Below are positions 8,768 through 17,803 of a DNA stretch of 64,000 bases, in pieces. The stretch covers positions 3,474,501 to 3,538,500 of the forward strand of contig CP119314.1 of NCBI GenBank assembly GCA_029202385.1. Reading direction: 5' to 3'. Numbering within the stretch: the stretch's first letter is position 1; every line of letters begins with the position of its first letter. Source of the stretch: Candidatus Sphingomonas phytovorans. Its GTDB lineage: Bacteria > Pseudomonadota > Alphaproteobacteria > Sphingomonadales > Sphingomonadaceae. The translations under genes were made by a program, and so were the position numbers. A model generated the notes under the pieces. That model ran no database searches. It saw only the letters and a list, made by a program, of their open reading frames with translations, and was not told the DNA's origin.

Positions 8768-9931
8768 ATGAATCCGATCGACCGCCGTTCGATGCTGACC
8801 GGCGCAGGCTTTGCGGGGCTCGCCGCCGCGCTGCCGGGCGACGTGCTGGCGCAGGCACTGAGCGGCAACGCCATTCCCGAGGTGGTCAACACGGGTGCGC
8901 CGACCGACCCGCGGCCGAAGCATCACATCAGGTTCGCGGTGATCGGGCTCGACCACAACCATATCTATGCGATGACAGCGGCGGTGATCCGTGGTGGAGG
9001 CGAGCTGGTCTGGGTCCATGCCAGCGACGCGAAGCAACTCGCGGATTTCCAGAAGCGTTTCCCGACCGCGAAGCTCGCGCGGAGCGAAGCCGAGATCCTG
9101 GAGGACAGGTCGATCCAGCTGATCGCCGGCGCGCCGATCCCCGATCTGCGCGCGCCGCTCGGCATCCGTGCGATGCGGGCGGGCAAGGATTTCCTCGGCG
9201 ACAAGCCGGCGATCACCAGCCTGAAGCAGCTCGCCGATGTCCGCGCAGCGATCAAGGCGACGGGGCGCAAGTTCGCGATCATGTATTCGGAGCGGCTGGA
9301 GGTGCCAGCCGCGATCAAGGCCGGTGAGCTGATCGAGCAGGGCACGATCGGCCGCGTCGTCCAGACGATCAACATCGCCCCGCATCAGGTGAACCCGGCC
9401 AGCCGGCCTGACTGGTTCTGGGACAAGGCGCGGTATGGCGGCATCCTGACCGATATCGGCAGCCACCAGGCCGAACAGTTCCTGTTCTTCACCAAGAGCA
9501 GCCGCGCGAAAGTCGTCGCGTCGCAGACCGGCAACATCAACCATCCCGACCATCCGCTGTTCGAGGATTTCGGCGACATGACGATGAGCGGGAATGGCGG
9601 CACCGGCTATCTGCGGGTCGACTGGTTCACGCCCAGGGGGCTCGGCACCTGGGGCGACGGCCGTCTCTTCGTGCTGGGGACGGAGGGCTATATCGAACTG
9701 CGCAAATATGCCGACCCGACCGGCAAGCCCGGCGGCAACCACCTGTTCGTGGTCGACGGCAAGAGCGCCCGCTATCTCGATTGCAAGGACGTGTATCTGC
9801 CGTTCGGCCCGCAATTCGTGACCGACGTGGTCGAGCGGAGTTCGATCGCGCAGGATCAGGACCAGGCGCTGCTCGCCGCAGAGCTCGTGCTCATCGCCCA
9901 GAAGAACGCCACCCGGCCGATCACGGCCTGA
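8768..9931 (+). CDS. Exported Gfo/Idh/MocA-family oxidoreductase (1)
   Basis: 387 residues with an N-terminal twin-arginine signal (DRRSMLTGAGFAGLAAALPG). After it comes a Rossmann fold (HHIRFAVIGLDHNHIY) in which the usual GxGxxG is altered, and DKP in place of EKP, so cofactor binding may be atypical. The start follows AAGGAG. Members of this family with a Tat leader carry a tightly bound nicotinamide cofactor and act on sugars or glycosides in the periplasm. It lies 24 bp after the cupin gene and 15 bp before a second, related oxidoreductase. The substrate is not known. Confidence 0.82.
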   Translation: MNPIDRRSMLTGAGFAGLAAALPGDVLAQALSGNAIPEVVNTGAPTDPRPKHHIRFAVIGLDHNHIYAMTAAVIRGGGELVWVHASDAKQLADFQKRFPTAKLARSEAEILEDRSIQLIAGAPIPDLRAPLGIRAMRAGKDFLGDKPAITSLKQLADVRAAIKATGRKFAIMYSERLEVPAAIKAGELIEQGTIGRVVQTINIAPHQVNPASRPDWFWDKARYGGILTDIGSHQAEQFLFFTKSSRAKVVASQTGNINHPDHPLFEDFGDMTMSGNGGTGYLRVDWFTPRGLGTWGDGRLFVLGTEGYIELRKYADPTGKPGGNHLFVVDGKSARYLDCKDVYLPFGPQFVTDVVERSSIAQDQDQALLAAELVLIAQKNATRPITA

Positions 9932-9946
9932 CGGAGGGACAGTATC

Positions 9947-11320
9947 ATGACCAAAGCGGGATTTTCGCGACGCGATCTGATCAAGACCGGGGCGGTGGCT
10001 GCGATCGGCTTTCCGTCGATCGTGCCGGCCAGCGTGTTCGGCCGGAACGCACCGAGCAAGCGGATCAATATCGGCGCGATCGGCGTCGGCCGTATCTCGC
10101 GCATCCATGACATGGTCGAGATCTTCAAGGTCGACGATGCGCATATCGTCGCTGTGTGCGACCTCGATACGCGGCGCGTGCAGCAGGGCATCGAGCTGGT
10201 CGACACGACCTATGGCGAAAAGGCGGGCAAGCCCTATTCGGGCACGCGCGGCTATGCCGATTACCGGGAGCTGCTGGCCAACAAGGATATCGATGCGGTC
10301 ATCATCTCGACCCCCGACCACCAGCACGCGCCGAATTCGATCCACGCGGTACAGGCCGGCAAGCATGTCTATTGCCAGAAGCCGGCATCGCTGACGATCG
10401 CCGAGGGGCGGCAGATGGCGAACGCGGTGGCGAAGACCGATCGCGTGCTGCAGATCGGATCGCAGCAGCGATCGCAGGACCCCTGGCCGCAATTCCACCG
10501 CGCCTGCGAACTGGTGCGCAACGGGCGGATCGGCACGCTGACCCATGTCGAGATCGGCCTGCCCGGCGACCCTTCCGGCCCCGAGGCGGCGGCGATGCCG
10601 ATCCCGGCGAACCTCAATTACGATGCCTGGCTCGGCACCACGCCCGAGATCTATTATACCGAGATCCGCGTGCACCCGCAGGACGGCAAGTTCGGCCGGC
10701 CGGGCTGGCTGCGCTGCGAACAGTTCGGCGCCGGCATGATCACCGGCTGGGGCGCTCACCATGTCGACATCGCGCATTGGGGCATGGACACCGAACATAG
10801 CGGCCCGATCGAGATCTGGGGCACCGCCGAATTCCCCAAAAGCGGGCTGTGGAACGTACATGGCCCGTTCGAGACCTATGGGCGCTACGCCAACGGGGTG
10901 GAGATGAAGATTTCCGGCGCGCTGCCCAATGGCGTGAAGTTCATCGGCACAGAAGGATCGATCTTCGTCACCCGCACCGGCGGCGTCACCGCGAGCGACC
11001 CCGCGATCGCCGCGGCCGGAACGAGCGGGCTGCTGGCGAGCAACCCGAAGATCCTCGACAGCGTGATCGGGCCCAACGAAATCCATCTGCCGAAGAGCCC
11101 GGAACAGCACCGCAACTGGCTCGATTCCATCAAGACCGGCGCGCCCAACATCTCACCGGCGGAGCTCGGCCATCGCGCGTGCTCGACCTGCCTGCTCCAC
11201 TGGACCGCGATGCGGACCGGCCGGCGGCTGAAATGGGATCCGGTGGCGGAACGCTTCATCGGCGACGACGCGGCCAATGCGATGCTGAGCCGGCCGCAGC
11301 GCAAGGGCTATGCGATTTAG
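9947..11320 (+). CDS. Exported Gfo/Idh/MocA-family oxidoreductase (2), GH109-like
   Basis: 457 residues. A clear twin-arginine signal (FSRRDLIKTGAVAAIGFPSI) precedes a complete nucleotide fold, INIGAIGVGRISRIHDM, and a QKP motif in place of EKP. The WGAHHVDIAHWGM segment is characteristic of Tat-exported Gfo/Idh/MocA proteins related to GH109 glycosidases, which use bound NAD for a redox-type hydrolysis. The start is preceded by GGAGGGAC. It ends the operon. Together with the cupin and the neighbouring oxidoreductase it suggests redox-assisted breakdown of a glycoside in the periplasm; this is inference. Confidence 0.83.
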   Translation: MTKAGFSRRDLIKTGAVAAIGFPSIVPASVFGRNAPSKRINIGAIGVGRISRIHDMVEIFKVDDAHIVAVCDLDTRRVQQGIELVDTTYGEKAGKPYSGTRGYADYRELLANKDIDAVIISTPDHQHAPNSIHAVQAGKHVYCQKPASLTIAEGRQMANAVAKTDRVLQIGSQQRSQDPWPQFHRACELVRNGRIGTLTHVEIGLPGDPSGPEAAAMPIPANLNYDAWLGTTPEIYYTEIRVHPQDGKFGRPGWLRCEQFGAGMITGWGAHHVDIAHWGMDTEHSGPIEIWGTAEFPKSGLWNVHGPFETYGRYANGVEMKISGALPNGVKFIGTEGSIFVTRTGGVTASDPAIAAAGTSGLLASNPKILDSVIGPNEIHLPKSPEQHRNWLDSIKTGAPNISPAELGHRACSTCLLHWTAMRTGRRLKWDPVAERFIGDDAANAMLSRPQRKGYAI

Positions 11321-11499
11321 GCCGGATCGACATTCGGAACCGGCCTGTCAGCGACGCACGATGGTTCGCGTGGAGGCGCAGAGGACGCTGAGAGGTCCGG
11401 TCAGCCGCACGGGCGGCTTGCGATGACAAACACGTCCTCGACGATTCAGGAAATGAACTCCACGGCCTCTGTGCGCCCCCTCTTCTGCGCCGAAAAGGC

Positions 11500-11943
11500 T
11501 CAGCGAACCTCGCCAGTCCCGATCACCGGTCGCCCGAGCGCGCGGGAAACGCCCTGGAAGATCGCGAGGACTCGGCCGTCGTCCGCGGTGACCCGGACAT
11601 CATAGACGCCGGTCCGGCCTGCTTCGCCCGACCGCCGGGCTTCGGCAACCACCCGCTCGCCGCTCCTGCTCGGCGACAGGAAGGTGATCGATCCAGCTTG
11701 GGCGACCGTCGCGATATTCTCTGAATTGCACGCATAGGCGAAGGCCTGGTCGGCGAGGAGGAACAGGATACCACCATGGGCACTGCCGAAACCGTTCAAC
11801 ATGCGGTCGTCGAGCGTCACGGAAACGGTCGCGTGGCCCGCCCCCACTGAATCCAGCGCGATCCCGAACAGCTCGGTAGGCCCCTCCGCCCGGCGCATCG
11901 CCTCGGCGACCTCGCGCGGCGACGGGGCATCCATATCGACCAT
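11500..11943 (-). CDS. PaaI-type hotdog thioesterase
   Basis: 147 residues with a hotdog fold like PaaI, the phenylacetate-pathway acyl-CoA thioesterase. The motif LNGFGSAHGGILFLLADQAFAYACNS holds the expected Asn, HGG and catalytic Asp in the central helix (written here as its core HGGILFLLADQAFAYACN). The start at 11943 has GGGGAGG about nine bases upstream. It lies about 90 bp downstream of a TonB receptor on the same strand, so the two may share regulation. It hydrolyses aryl- or acyl-CoA, probably releasing trapped CoA. No other phenylacetate genes are nearby, so the specific pathway is open. Confidence 0.85.
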   Translation of the reverse strand: MVDMDAPSPREVAEAMRRAEGPTELFGIALDSVGAGHATVSVTLDDRMLNGFGSAHGGILFLLADQAFAYACNSENIATVAQAGSITFLSPSRSGERVVAEARRSGEAGRTGVYDVRVTADDGRVLAIFQGVSRALGRPVIGTGEVR

Positions 11944-12031
11944 ATCGATTATCCTCCCCGTGCGCCGGGTCCTGAAACATCCGATCGTGGAGCGGGGACA
12001 TCGCAGCCTGCCACGCCCCGGCCCGCTCAGC

Positions 12032-14410
12032 TCAGAAGTTGAATCCCAGCGTGAGACCGTAGGTCCGCGGGTCGCCGAACAGGGCGAACGCCACCCGGCT
12101 GTCCCGCTGTGAAAAGACATGAGTCCGATATTCGGTATTCGTCAGGTTCTTGGCCCAGACGCTCACTTCGAAATGACCGTCGGCGCTCGTGACCCCAAGC
12201 GACGCGTCGACAAGATCATAACCGGGGATCACGGTGATCGGGTTGTTGTCGGCGTCGTAATAGCTCAGGCTCTGATATTTGTAGTTCGCCCGGACGGCGA
12301 TCTTCTCGCCACCCGCCAGGCGATAGCTATATCCCGCATAGGCGCTCGCCGTATATTCGGGCGCTTGCCGCAGGCGATTGTTCGTGAACGCACCGGTCAC
12401 GATCGTCGACGGCGTGCCCGTGAACTCGGTGTAGCGCGCGTCGAGATAGGCGAAGGTACCGCCGATCTCCACGCCGCTGACCGGGCTCGCCGCCGCCTCC
12501 ACCTCGATGCCCTTGATACTCGCCTTGCCCGCATTCTCGGTGATGAACTGGCCGAAAGTGGTGCCGGCCGGCTGGAAGAAGCGCGTCACCTGGAGGTTGC
12601 GATAGTCGGTATAGAATGCAGCGACGTTCAATCGCAGGCGGCGGTCGAACAGCTCGCTCTTGACGCCCAGTTCATAGTTGGTCGCGTTCTCCGGCCCGAA
12701 CGGCCTTGTCGCGACCGCGGCGGTCGATGCCGTTCCGGTGAAGCCGCCGCTCTTGAAGCCGGTGGCCACGCTCGCATAGGTGAGCAGGCGCGGCGCGATC
12801 TCATAGTCCGCGATGACCTTCCAGCTGAAGTTCGACCAGCTCGCCCGGGCCGAGACCAGCGGATAGGCCTGCAGAAGGAGGGGAAGGCCCGAAACGATCC
12901 GCGCCTCGGACGTTATCTCCTTGCGCTCGTACGAATATCGTCCGCCGGCCGTGATCTTCAGCCGATCGATCGGCCGGTAGGATGCCTGGGCATAGCCGGC
13001 ATAAGCGAAGCCGTCATTGGACTGGTACGAATTCGATATGCTCGGAAGGCGATCCGCCCTGCCCAGTGACGGGAAGTTGAATCCTTCGATCCTGAAGTTC
13101 TTTTCCTTTGTCACGAAAATGCCGGCGATCCAGTCGAAGCTCTCTCCCGAGGGCGACGTCAGCCGCAGCTCCTGAGTGTATTGGCGCGGCCGTTCATTGA
13201 CCGCGTCAGTGATCTTGAAGGTAAAGCCGTTGGTCGCGGGAGAGAGCAGGACGTTGTTCGGATTTCCGGATGCGCCGGTAAGATCGGTGAAGACGCGTGC
13301 CGCGGGCAACCCCGATGAATCCTCGAGATAATCATAGCTCGTGCGGCGATAGCTGCTGATCGAGCTGAGCGTCGCGAAATCGAACTGATAGGCAAGCTGG
13401 ACGTTCACGCCGAAGATGTTGCGCCTGGTATAGCCTTCGACATCGGCAAGTGTCGTATAGGGGCTTCCGGCACCCCCGAGGGCCACGTTCACCGCGACCG
13501 GATCCGAGGCGCAGCCGCAATTGTGCAACGGACCCTGGCTGCCCACCGGCTCCCGGTTGGTCGCGCCATTATCGTCATGCGCGCCGTCGATCGTGACGCT
13601 GGCGCTGAACCGGTCGGTCGGCTCCCAGCGAAGCGTCCCGCGATAGCTCACCGATTCCGTTTCACCCCAGCGCTGGCCGTAAAAGGGGCTGCCGACCAGC
13701 ACGTTGCGCAGATAACCGTCGTTGGAGCGGTAACTGACCGCGATCTTCCCGAAAAGATTGTCGGCGATCGGGCCGCTCACCAAGCCGGCGGCATCCATCC
13801 TGCCGTAATTGCCGATCTTGATCCGTGCCTTGAACTGCGGCGTCGAATTCGGTTGCAGCGTAACGAAGTTCACCGAACCGCCGATCGAGTTCTTGCCATA
13901 AAGAGTGCCCTGCGGCCCGCGCAGCACCTCGACCCGCTCAAGGTCGAACAGGTCGAACACCTGCGCCGACCGTGCCGCGATATAGACACCGTCAACTGAA
14001 ACGACGGTCGAATCGCTGGCGGCGGGGCCGTCTTCCTTGGTGCCGACCCCTCGTATGGCGATCTCCGGCTGGCCTGCCGCGAACGCAGCGAAACTCAATC
14101 CGGGCGTTCGGTTGGCGATTCCGGACAGGTCGGAAATATTGTCGCGTATCAGCGTCTCGCCGGAAATCGCGGTAATCGCGGCGGGTACATTCTGAAGCGC
14201 TTCCTCGCGCCGGTTGGCCGTTACGACAATGTCGGCGAGGCGGTCGCCACTATCGGCCGATCTTTCGTCGGATTCTGCGACGGGGGAGATGGATGTTTGA
14301 GGTGCAACCGCGACGGGTGTCGCCTGTGGTTCAACTGACTGGGCTTCGGTTGCCGGTACCCATAGACCGAACCACAATGCTGTCGTCGCGCAAAGCTTGC
14401 CTTTCGTCAC
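12032..14410 (-). CDS. TonB-dependent outer-membrane receptor
   Basis: 792 residues. A signal peptide ends near ATEAQ, followed by a low-complexity linker and a TonB box (DIVVTANRREEALQNVP), the plug domain with RGVGTKEDGPAASDS and VEVLRGPQGTLYGKNSIGG, and a 22-strand barrel ending in the aromatic GLTLGFNF. The start is GTG at 14410 after a GGGGGAGAG purine run. This subtype (VPAAITAISGE, LYGKNSIGG) is the large sphingomonad class that imports varied organic compounds, not only iron. Two TetR-type palindromes lie upstream. The substrate is unknown; the downstream thioesterase hints at an aromatic or fatty acid. Confidence 0.92.
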   Translation of the reverse strand: MTKGKLCATTALWFGLWVPATEAQSVEPQATPVAVAPQTSISPVAESDERSADSGDRLADIVVTANRREEALQNVPAAITAISGETLIRDNISDLSGIANRTPGLSFAAFAAGQPEIAIRGVGTKEDGPAASDSTVVSVDGVYIAARSAQVFDLFDLERVEVLRGPQGTLYGKNSIGGSVNFVTLQPNSTPQFKARIKIGNYGRMDAAGLVSGPIADNLFGKIAVSYRSNDGYLRNVLVGSPFYGQRWGETESVSYRGTLRWEPTDRFSASVTIDGAHDDNGATNREPVGSQGPLHNCGCASDPVAVNVALGGAGSPYTTLADVEGYTRRNIFGVNVQLAYQFDFATLSSISSYRRTSYDYLEDSSGLPAARVFTDLTGASGNPNNVLLSPATNGFTFKITDAVNERPRQYTQELRLTSPSGESFDWIAGIFVTKEKNFRIEGFNFPSLGRADRLPSISNSYQSNDGFAYAGYAQASYRPIDRLKITAGGRYSYERKEITSEARIVSGLPLLLQAYPLVSARASWSNFSWKVIADYEIAPRLLTYASVATGFKSGGFTGTASTAAVATRPFGPENATNYELGVKSELFDRRLRLNVAAFYTDYRNLQVTRFFQPAGTTFGQFITENAGKASIKGIEVEAAASPVSGVEIGGTFAYLDARYTEFTGTPSTIVTGAFTNNRLRQAPEYTASAYAGYSYRLAGGEKIAVRANYKYQSLSYYDADNNPITVIPGYDLVDASLGVTSADGHFEVSVWAKNLTNTEYRTHVFSQRDSRVAFALFGDPRTYGLTLGFNF

Positions 14411-14456
14411 CTTCTCTCTCCCCCGATCGTGTTGAGTGCCTGTCTATTAACAGTCC

Positions 14457-14516
14457 GACCGGTCAGTCATATTATTAGGAACAGAGATTCGCAATAGCTG
14501 ACCGAACGGTTGGTCA
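14457..14516. promoter_or_regulatory. Pair of TetR-type palindromes before TonB receptor
   Basis: Two GACC/GGTC inverted repeats lie in the promoter region: GACCGGTC at 14457-14464 and TGACCGAACGGTTGGTCA at 14499-14516, which matches its own complement at 14 of 18 positions. The spacing of about 46 bp between centres and the half-site shape fit TetR/AcrR repressors. No tetR gene is adjacent, so the regulator would act from a distance. Confidence 0.45.
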
Positions 14517-14626
14517 ATTTTATTCTATCCTGTGTCGCGGACACAAGGAGAAGCATTGAAGTCGCATGGCTATAGTCGGCGCATCCACAGCTTGCGCAAT
14601 CGCGCCGGGCCGGCAAAAGGCGGAGG

Positions 14627-14857
14627 ATGACCGCCAGCCAGCTTCAGGATCTGCTCGTCGCCCGATTGACCCGCAAGGCAGGCGGCAGCGCCCGTTCCTG
14701 GCGCATGGCGATCGGGCCGGTTCACCTGCACGATCTGGCGACTCATGGCCCGTTCAACTGGTCGGTACGACCGAGCGGCGGAACGCGGGAGATCGCTGAG
14801 ATCGAGCGGCTGCTCGATACGGTCAGGCTCGACTATCCGATCGTGACCGCTGACTGA
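14627..14857 (+). CDS. Small conserved-type hypothetical protein (76 aa)
   Basis: A 76-residue soluble protein with no signal or membrane segment. The pattern SWRMAIGPVHLHDLATHGPFNW followed by an acidic helix (REIAEIERLLDTVRLDYPIV) looks ordered, not random; the central motif is AIGPVHLHDLATHGPFNW. GGCGGAGG touches the ATG. It stands alone between a TonB receptor promoter and the toxin-like operon. I do not recognise a function. Codon use resembles the surrounding genes, which supports it being real. Confidence 0.55.
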   Translation: MTASQLQDLLVARLTRKAGGSARSWRMAIGPVHLHDLATHGPFNWSVRPSGGTREIAEIERLLDTVRLDYPIVTAD

Positions 14858-14954
14858 CCTGGCGGCACCTGCTCCAGCTCGAATCGCCCCGCCGCGCACA
14901 CCAAATCCAGGCGACGCACTCGGTCATCATTTCAGCCAGCGCGCCTGAAGCCAG

Positions 14955-15140
14955 TCACCAGGGACATATCGGCCCGTACTGGAAAGCATCCTGAAGCGCC
15001 TGCGAAATCAGGATGAGCGCGTCACCGGTCCGATCCTGCGCGTGAAGCAGGCGGAGCGCGGTATCGAGCGCAACGGCACTGTCGCCCCAGCGGACGAGAA
15101 GCTCGCCGATCAGATCCCTGGTCTTCACGATTTCATCCAT
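14955..15140 (-). CDS. Small hypothetical protein (61 aa)
   Basis: The frame from ATG at 15140, preceded by GAAGGGGGAG, encodes a mostly helical, acidic N-terminal segment (MDEIVKTRDLIGELLVRW) and ends in a proline-tryptophan. The open frame extends upstream but that part is histidine- and arginine-rich and lacks a ribosome site. It lies downstream of the pore-forming-toxin-like operon on the same strand, 190 bp after it, so it could be an accessory gene, but there is no direct evidence. Function unknown. Confidence 0.45.
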   Translation of the reverse strand: MDEIVKTRDLIGELLVRWGDSAVALDTALRLLHAQDRTGDALILISQALQDAFQYGPICPW

Positions 15141-15329
15141 CGGCTCCCCCTTCCGCTTCGTTGTCGAACGCAACGCTCCACGGCAGTTCGATAGGCTGCC
15201 TGTGAGAGGCATGGCGGTCAATAGGGTGGGGTCGCGCTCTTCCCTGTTATGGTGATGGTTTACTCGTTGCTCGCGCCACCCGTCCCGTGCGGCGCCGACG
15301 AAACGCGCGCCGCCGCAGGGCATCGCTCA

Positions 15330-16595
15330 TCAAAGCAGCGCGATCGCCGCCTGTGCCTCGCGCGCCAGATCGGCCCATTCGCCGGTGACGCTCTCGATCT
15401 GGAGCCCGCCGATGAATCCAGCGGTGGAATCGACCCCGCGCAACTGGGCCAGGCCGTCACCGAGATCGTCAGCGACGGCCCGCCAGTCGCCTTCCAGATG
15501 CTGAAGCGCGCTGAGCCCGGAGCCGCTGACGGTAACCACCGGCGCGATCGCATCGTAGAAGTCGAGATCGCCAAGGCTGCGCGCGGTGAACGACCATTTC
15601 TGGTTATCGCCGTCATTCTGTTCCCAGCACAGGACCGGCGTGCCTGAATTCCAGCCAGAATTCCCGGCACAATCAAGCGTATGCCCGGACCATTTGCCCG
15701 GCTGGAGATAACCGCTGCTGTAATGGATGAAGACAGCCGCCCCGCCGTCCAGGCCGTTCGGACCCGCCTGGCCGGTTTGAATCAGTCGCGGGCGCGATCC
15801 TTCGCGCTCGCCAGTGTCGCCGGCCGGCACCGTCAACGTGCGGTCGCCGGTGGCGGTGCGGAACACCCAGCCGGGAATGAACATCCGGACCGGCTCGATC
15901 GTCCAGTGCTGCGCCGGATTGTCGCCGCCGCCGGTGTTGCTGACGACCGCATCGCCATTGCCATCATAGGCGAGGCAGAGCGACGGGGCGCTGCGCAACG
16001 TGATGCGTGTTGGCGGGTTGCGCTGGACCGCATGAAAGGCGCCCGCCAGGTCATTGATCGCCGCGACCGGCGGCGCGATGGCCGCCGCCAGTGCGCGCGC
16101 CCGGTCGGCACGCTGTCCGGCCTGGGCGATCGCCTCGCCGAGCAGGGCGGCGATGGCGTCGACCGACGCGCCGTCATTCAGCATGCCCTCGATCCGGCCA
16201 TAGCTTTGCGGAACCACCACCGTCGCATAGCTGACGATGTCGTTCGCCAGGGCGACGAGCGCATCGCGCGTTGCCTGCCACTGGTCGAGCGCCGACGTGA
16301 AGCGCCCCCAACTCGCCCAGAGCGCCGGGAAGGCAGGTGCCCCCCCACCGGGCAGGCCAAGCGCGTCGACAGCGCCTCGCGCGTGGCGCGCCTGATCGAG
16401 AAACGCCGGTAGCGCCACCCATCGATCGGCCGACAGCCCTCCCTGCCCCGTGTCCTGCACGACAGACCCGTCGACCGACTCCTTGTGCAGGTCGACGCGT
16501 GGCGCCTCGATCCAGCCCTTGTCCACATTGCCCGTGCCGTCCGGCGACCCCGGCGCAGCGCCCGGTGCCCGGCCGAACAAGAGGAGAGTGCCCAT
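15330..16595 (-). CDS. Alpha-pore-forming-toxin-like component with internal ricin-type lectin domain
   Basis: 421 residues, third gene of a three-gene operon, 10 bp after its neighbour. Residues 55-190 are helical and carry LANDIVSYATVVVPQSYGRI, which aligns with LASDIVDYGRNKVPVFYGAI and VASTIATFGTSKVPVFYGAI of the two upstream proteins. Where those have a hydrophobic head segment, this one has residues 195-337 resembling a ricin beta-trefoil: SLCLAYDGNGD, QHW at 229-231, and WEQNDGDNQKW with QxW at 332-334. A final helical part (340-420) includes GEWADLAREA, like WSELAKKA and WKTMAADA of the partners. No signal peptide is seen. I infer a sugar-binding subunit of a multi-component toxin; cell target unknown. 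The start at 16595 removes an arginine-rich artefactual extension. Confidence 0.72.
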   Translation of the reverse strand: MGTLLLFGRAPGAAPGSPDGTGNVDKGWIEAPRVDLHKESVDGSVVQDTGQGGLSADRWVALPAFLDQARHARGAVDALGLPGGGAPAFPALWASWGRFTSALDQWQATRDALVALANDIVSYATVVVPQSYGRIEGMLNDGASVDAIAALLGEAIAQAGQRADRARALAAAIAPPVAAINDLAGAFHAVQRNPPTRITLRSAPSLCLAYDGNGDAVVSNTGGGDNPAQHWTIEPVRMFIPGWVFRTATGDRTLTVPAGDTGEREGSRPRLIQTGQAGPNGLDGGAAVFIHYSSGYLQPGKWSGHTLDCAGNSGWNSGTPVLCWEQNDGDNQKWSFTARSLGDLDFYDAIAPVVTVSGSGLSALQHLEGDWRAVADDLGDGLAQLRGVDSTAGFIGGLQIESVTGEWADLAREAQAAIALL

Positions 16596-16605
16596 CGCGC
16601 CCCCC

Positions 16606-17769
16606 TCAGCCAGCGGTCGTGGCGGAAGGAGTGGGTGTCGGCGTGCCGCCTGCCGCCGCACCGGGGTCGGGCGCCGGCGCGATCGTGATGAACGCGTTGG
16701 CGCGGAAATCGTCCGCATCGGCAGCCATCGTCTTCCAGGCAGCGATGACGGTATCGATATCGAGCTTCGTCCCGAGCGTGGCGATATCCCTGATATCCGT
16801 CGCCAGCGTGGCAAGGATACCCGCGATCCCGGTGTCGAGCGCGGCCCACGCGGCCTGTGCCTTGGCCAGCGCCGGGGTGGCGGCGGTGAGCGCGTCATCC
16901 ACCTTGCCCAGGGCATGCATCGAGAGCTGGAGGTGACCATCAAGCGCGACAGCGACCTTGAGGCGCGTCTGCAGGCCGCTCAGCTTCTGCACGTCCTTTT
17001 CCGCGATGAGACGTTCCTGGCGCGCGCGCTCGAAATAGACCGCCGTGAGACAGGCTGCCGTGATCGTACCGAGCACCGGAACAGCGAAAAGGACGACGGA
17101 GCCCATCGCGATTTCCTCATCCCTGGCGACCTCCCTGAACTCGTCTTCGACTTGCTGTCGAAGCACCGAGACCATCACGCGCAGGGTGGCGATCACCCCA
17201 TCCTCGCCGTCTAGCTGGGCCTGATATTTCGCCTTGATCGGCGCGAGCATCGCCGCATCGGTCTTCATCCGGGCGATGAAGCTGTCGACCACGGCCGCCT
17301 GAGCGGCGACGTCGGTGTCCTTCGTCTGCGCATCAGCCTGGAGGTTGAGCAGGATCGTGCGCATCTGCACGACCGCCTTGTCCAGCGTCATCGTGCCCGC
17401 CTTCACCTGCGCGATGATCTTGTCGATCGCGCCGTAGAAGACCGGCACCTTGCTTGTCCCGAAGGTCGCGATCGTGGAAGCGACGCCGACGATGGCGGGG
17501 TAGCTGGTGTTGAGGAAATCGCTGCAATGGTCGTGGATCGTGGAGAAGGCAGTCCACAGATCGTCATAGTCCCCTGCCTCGTCGACAGTGAAACCGATCA
17601 CCTTCGCCGCCTGGGTCGCGTCGACAGGCAGCCTGATGCCGGTGTCGAGATAGGCCTGGACGAGTGCCCAGTCGCCCTGTGACATGAAGAAATCGCTGCC
17701 GCCGCCGAGCGCCGCGGCGGGCGCGAGCGGCGAGGCGAGCGGGGCCGGTGTGACATGTGCCTCGGGCAT
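16606..17769 (-). CDS. Alpha-pore-forming-toxin-like component (xenorhabdolysin A type), second subunit
   Basis: 387 residues. An Ala/Pro-rich leader is followed by DWALVQAYLDTGIRLPVD and a long helical bundle with KVPVFYGAIDKI (about 107-118). A hydrophobic segment at about 220-246 (GSVVLFAVPVLGTITAACL) sits between two long coiled-coil-like helices, the layout of the head or foot of ClyA/XaxA/HBL-family pore formers. The C-terminal FRANAFITIAP is shared with the first subunit, then a Pro/Thr tail. The start at 17769 is the first ATG after the previous gene that gives a family-length protein. It is 34 bp after the first subunit. Family assignment is from pattern, not a search. Confidence 0.7.
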   Translation of the reverse strand: MPEAHVTPAPLASPLAPAAALGGGSDFFMSQGDWALVQAYLDTGIRLPVDATQAAKVIGFTVDEAGDYDDLWTAFSTIHDHCSDFLNTSYPAIVGVASTIATFGTSKVPVFYGAIDKIIAQVKAGTMTLDKAVVQMRTILLNLQADAQTKDTDVAAQAAVVDSFIARMKTDAAMLAPIKAKYQAQLDGEDGVIATLRVMVSVLRQQVEDEFREVARDEEIAMGSVVLFAVPVLGTITAACLTAVYFERARQERLIAEKDVQKLSGLQTRLKVAVALDGHLQLSMHALGKVDDALTAATPALAKAQAAWAALDTGIAGILATLATDIRDIATLGTKLDIDTVIAAWKTMAADADDFRANAFITIAPAPDPGAAAGGTPTPTPSATTAG

Positions 17770-17803
17770 GGGCGGTTCCCTGTCGAGTGGTGGAGGTGCC
17801 GGA

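Noticed and set aside
15534..15559. GTAACC followed by CGTA at 16-base spacing
   Set aside because: It lies inside the lectin-bearing toxin-like gene, on the antisense strand, with no gene downstream to drive, and the -10 box is imperfect.
16596..16943. Upstream extension of the lectin-bearing protein
   Set aside because: It overlaps the second toxin-like gene in another frame and is arginine-, serine- and proline-rich. The ATG at 16595 starts the family-like sequence.
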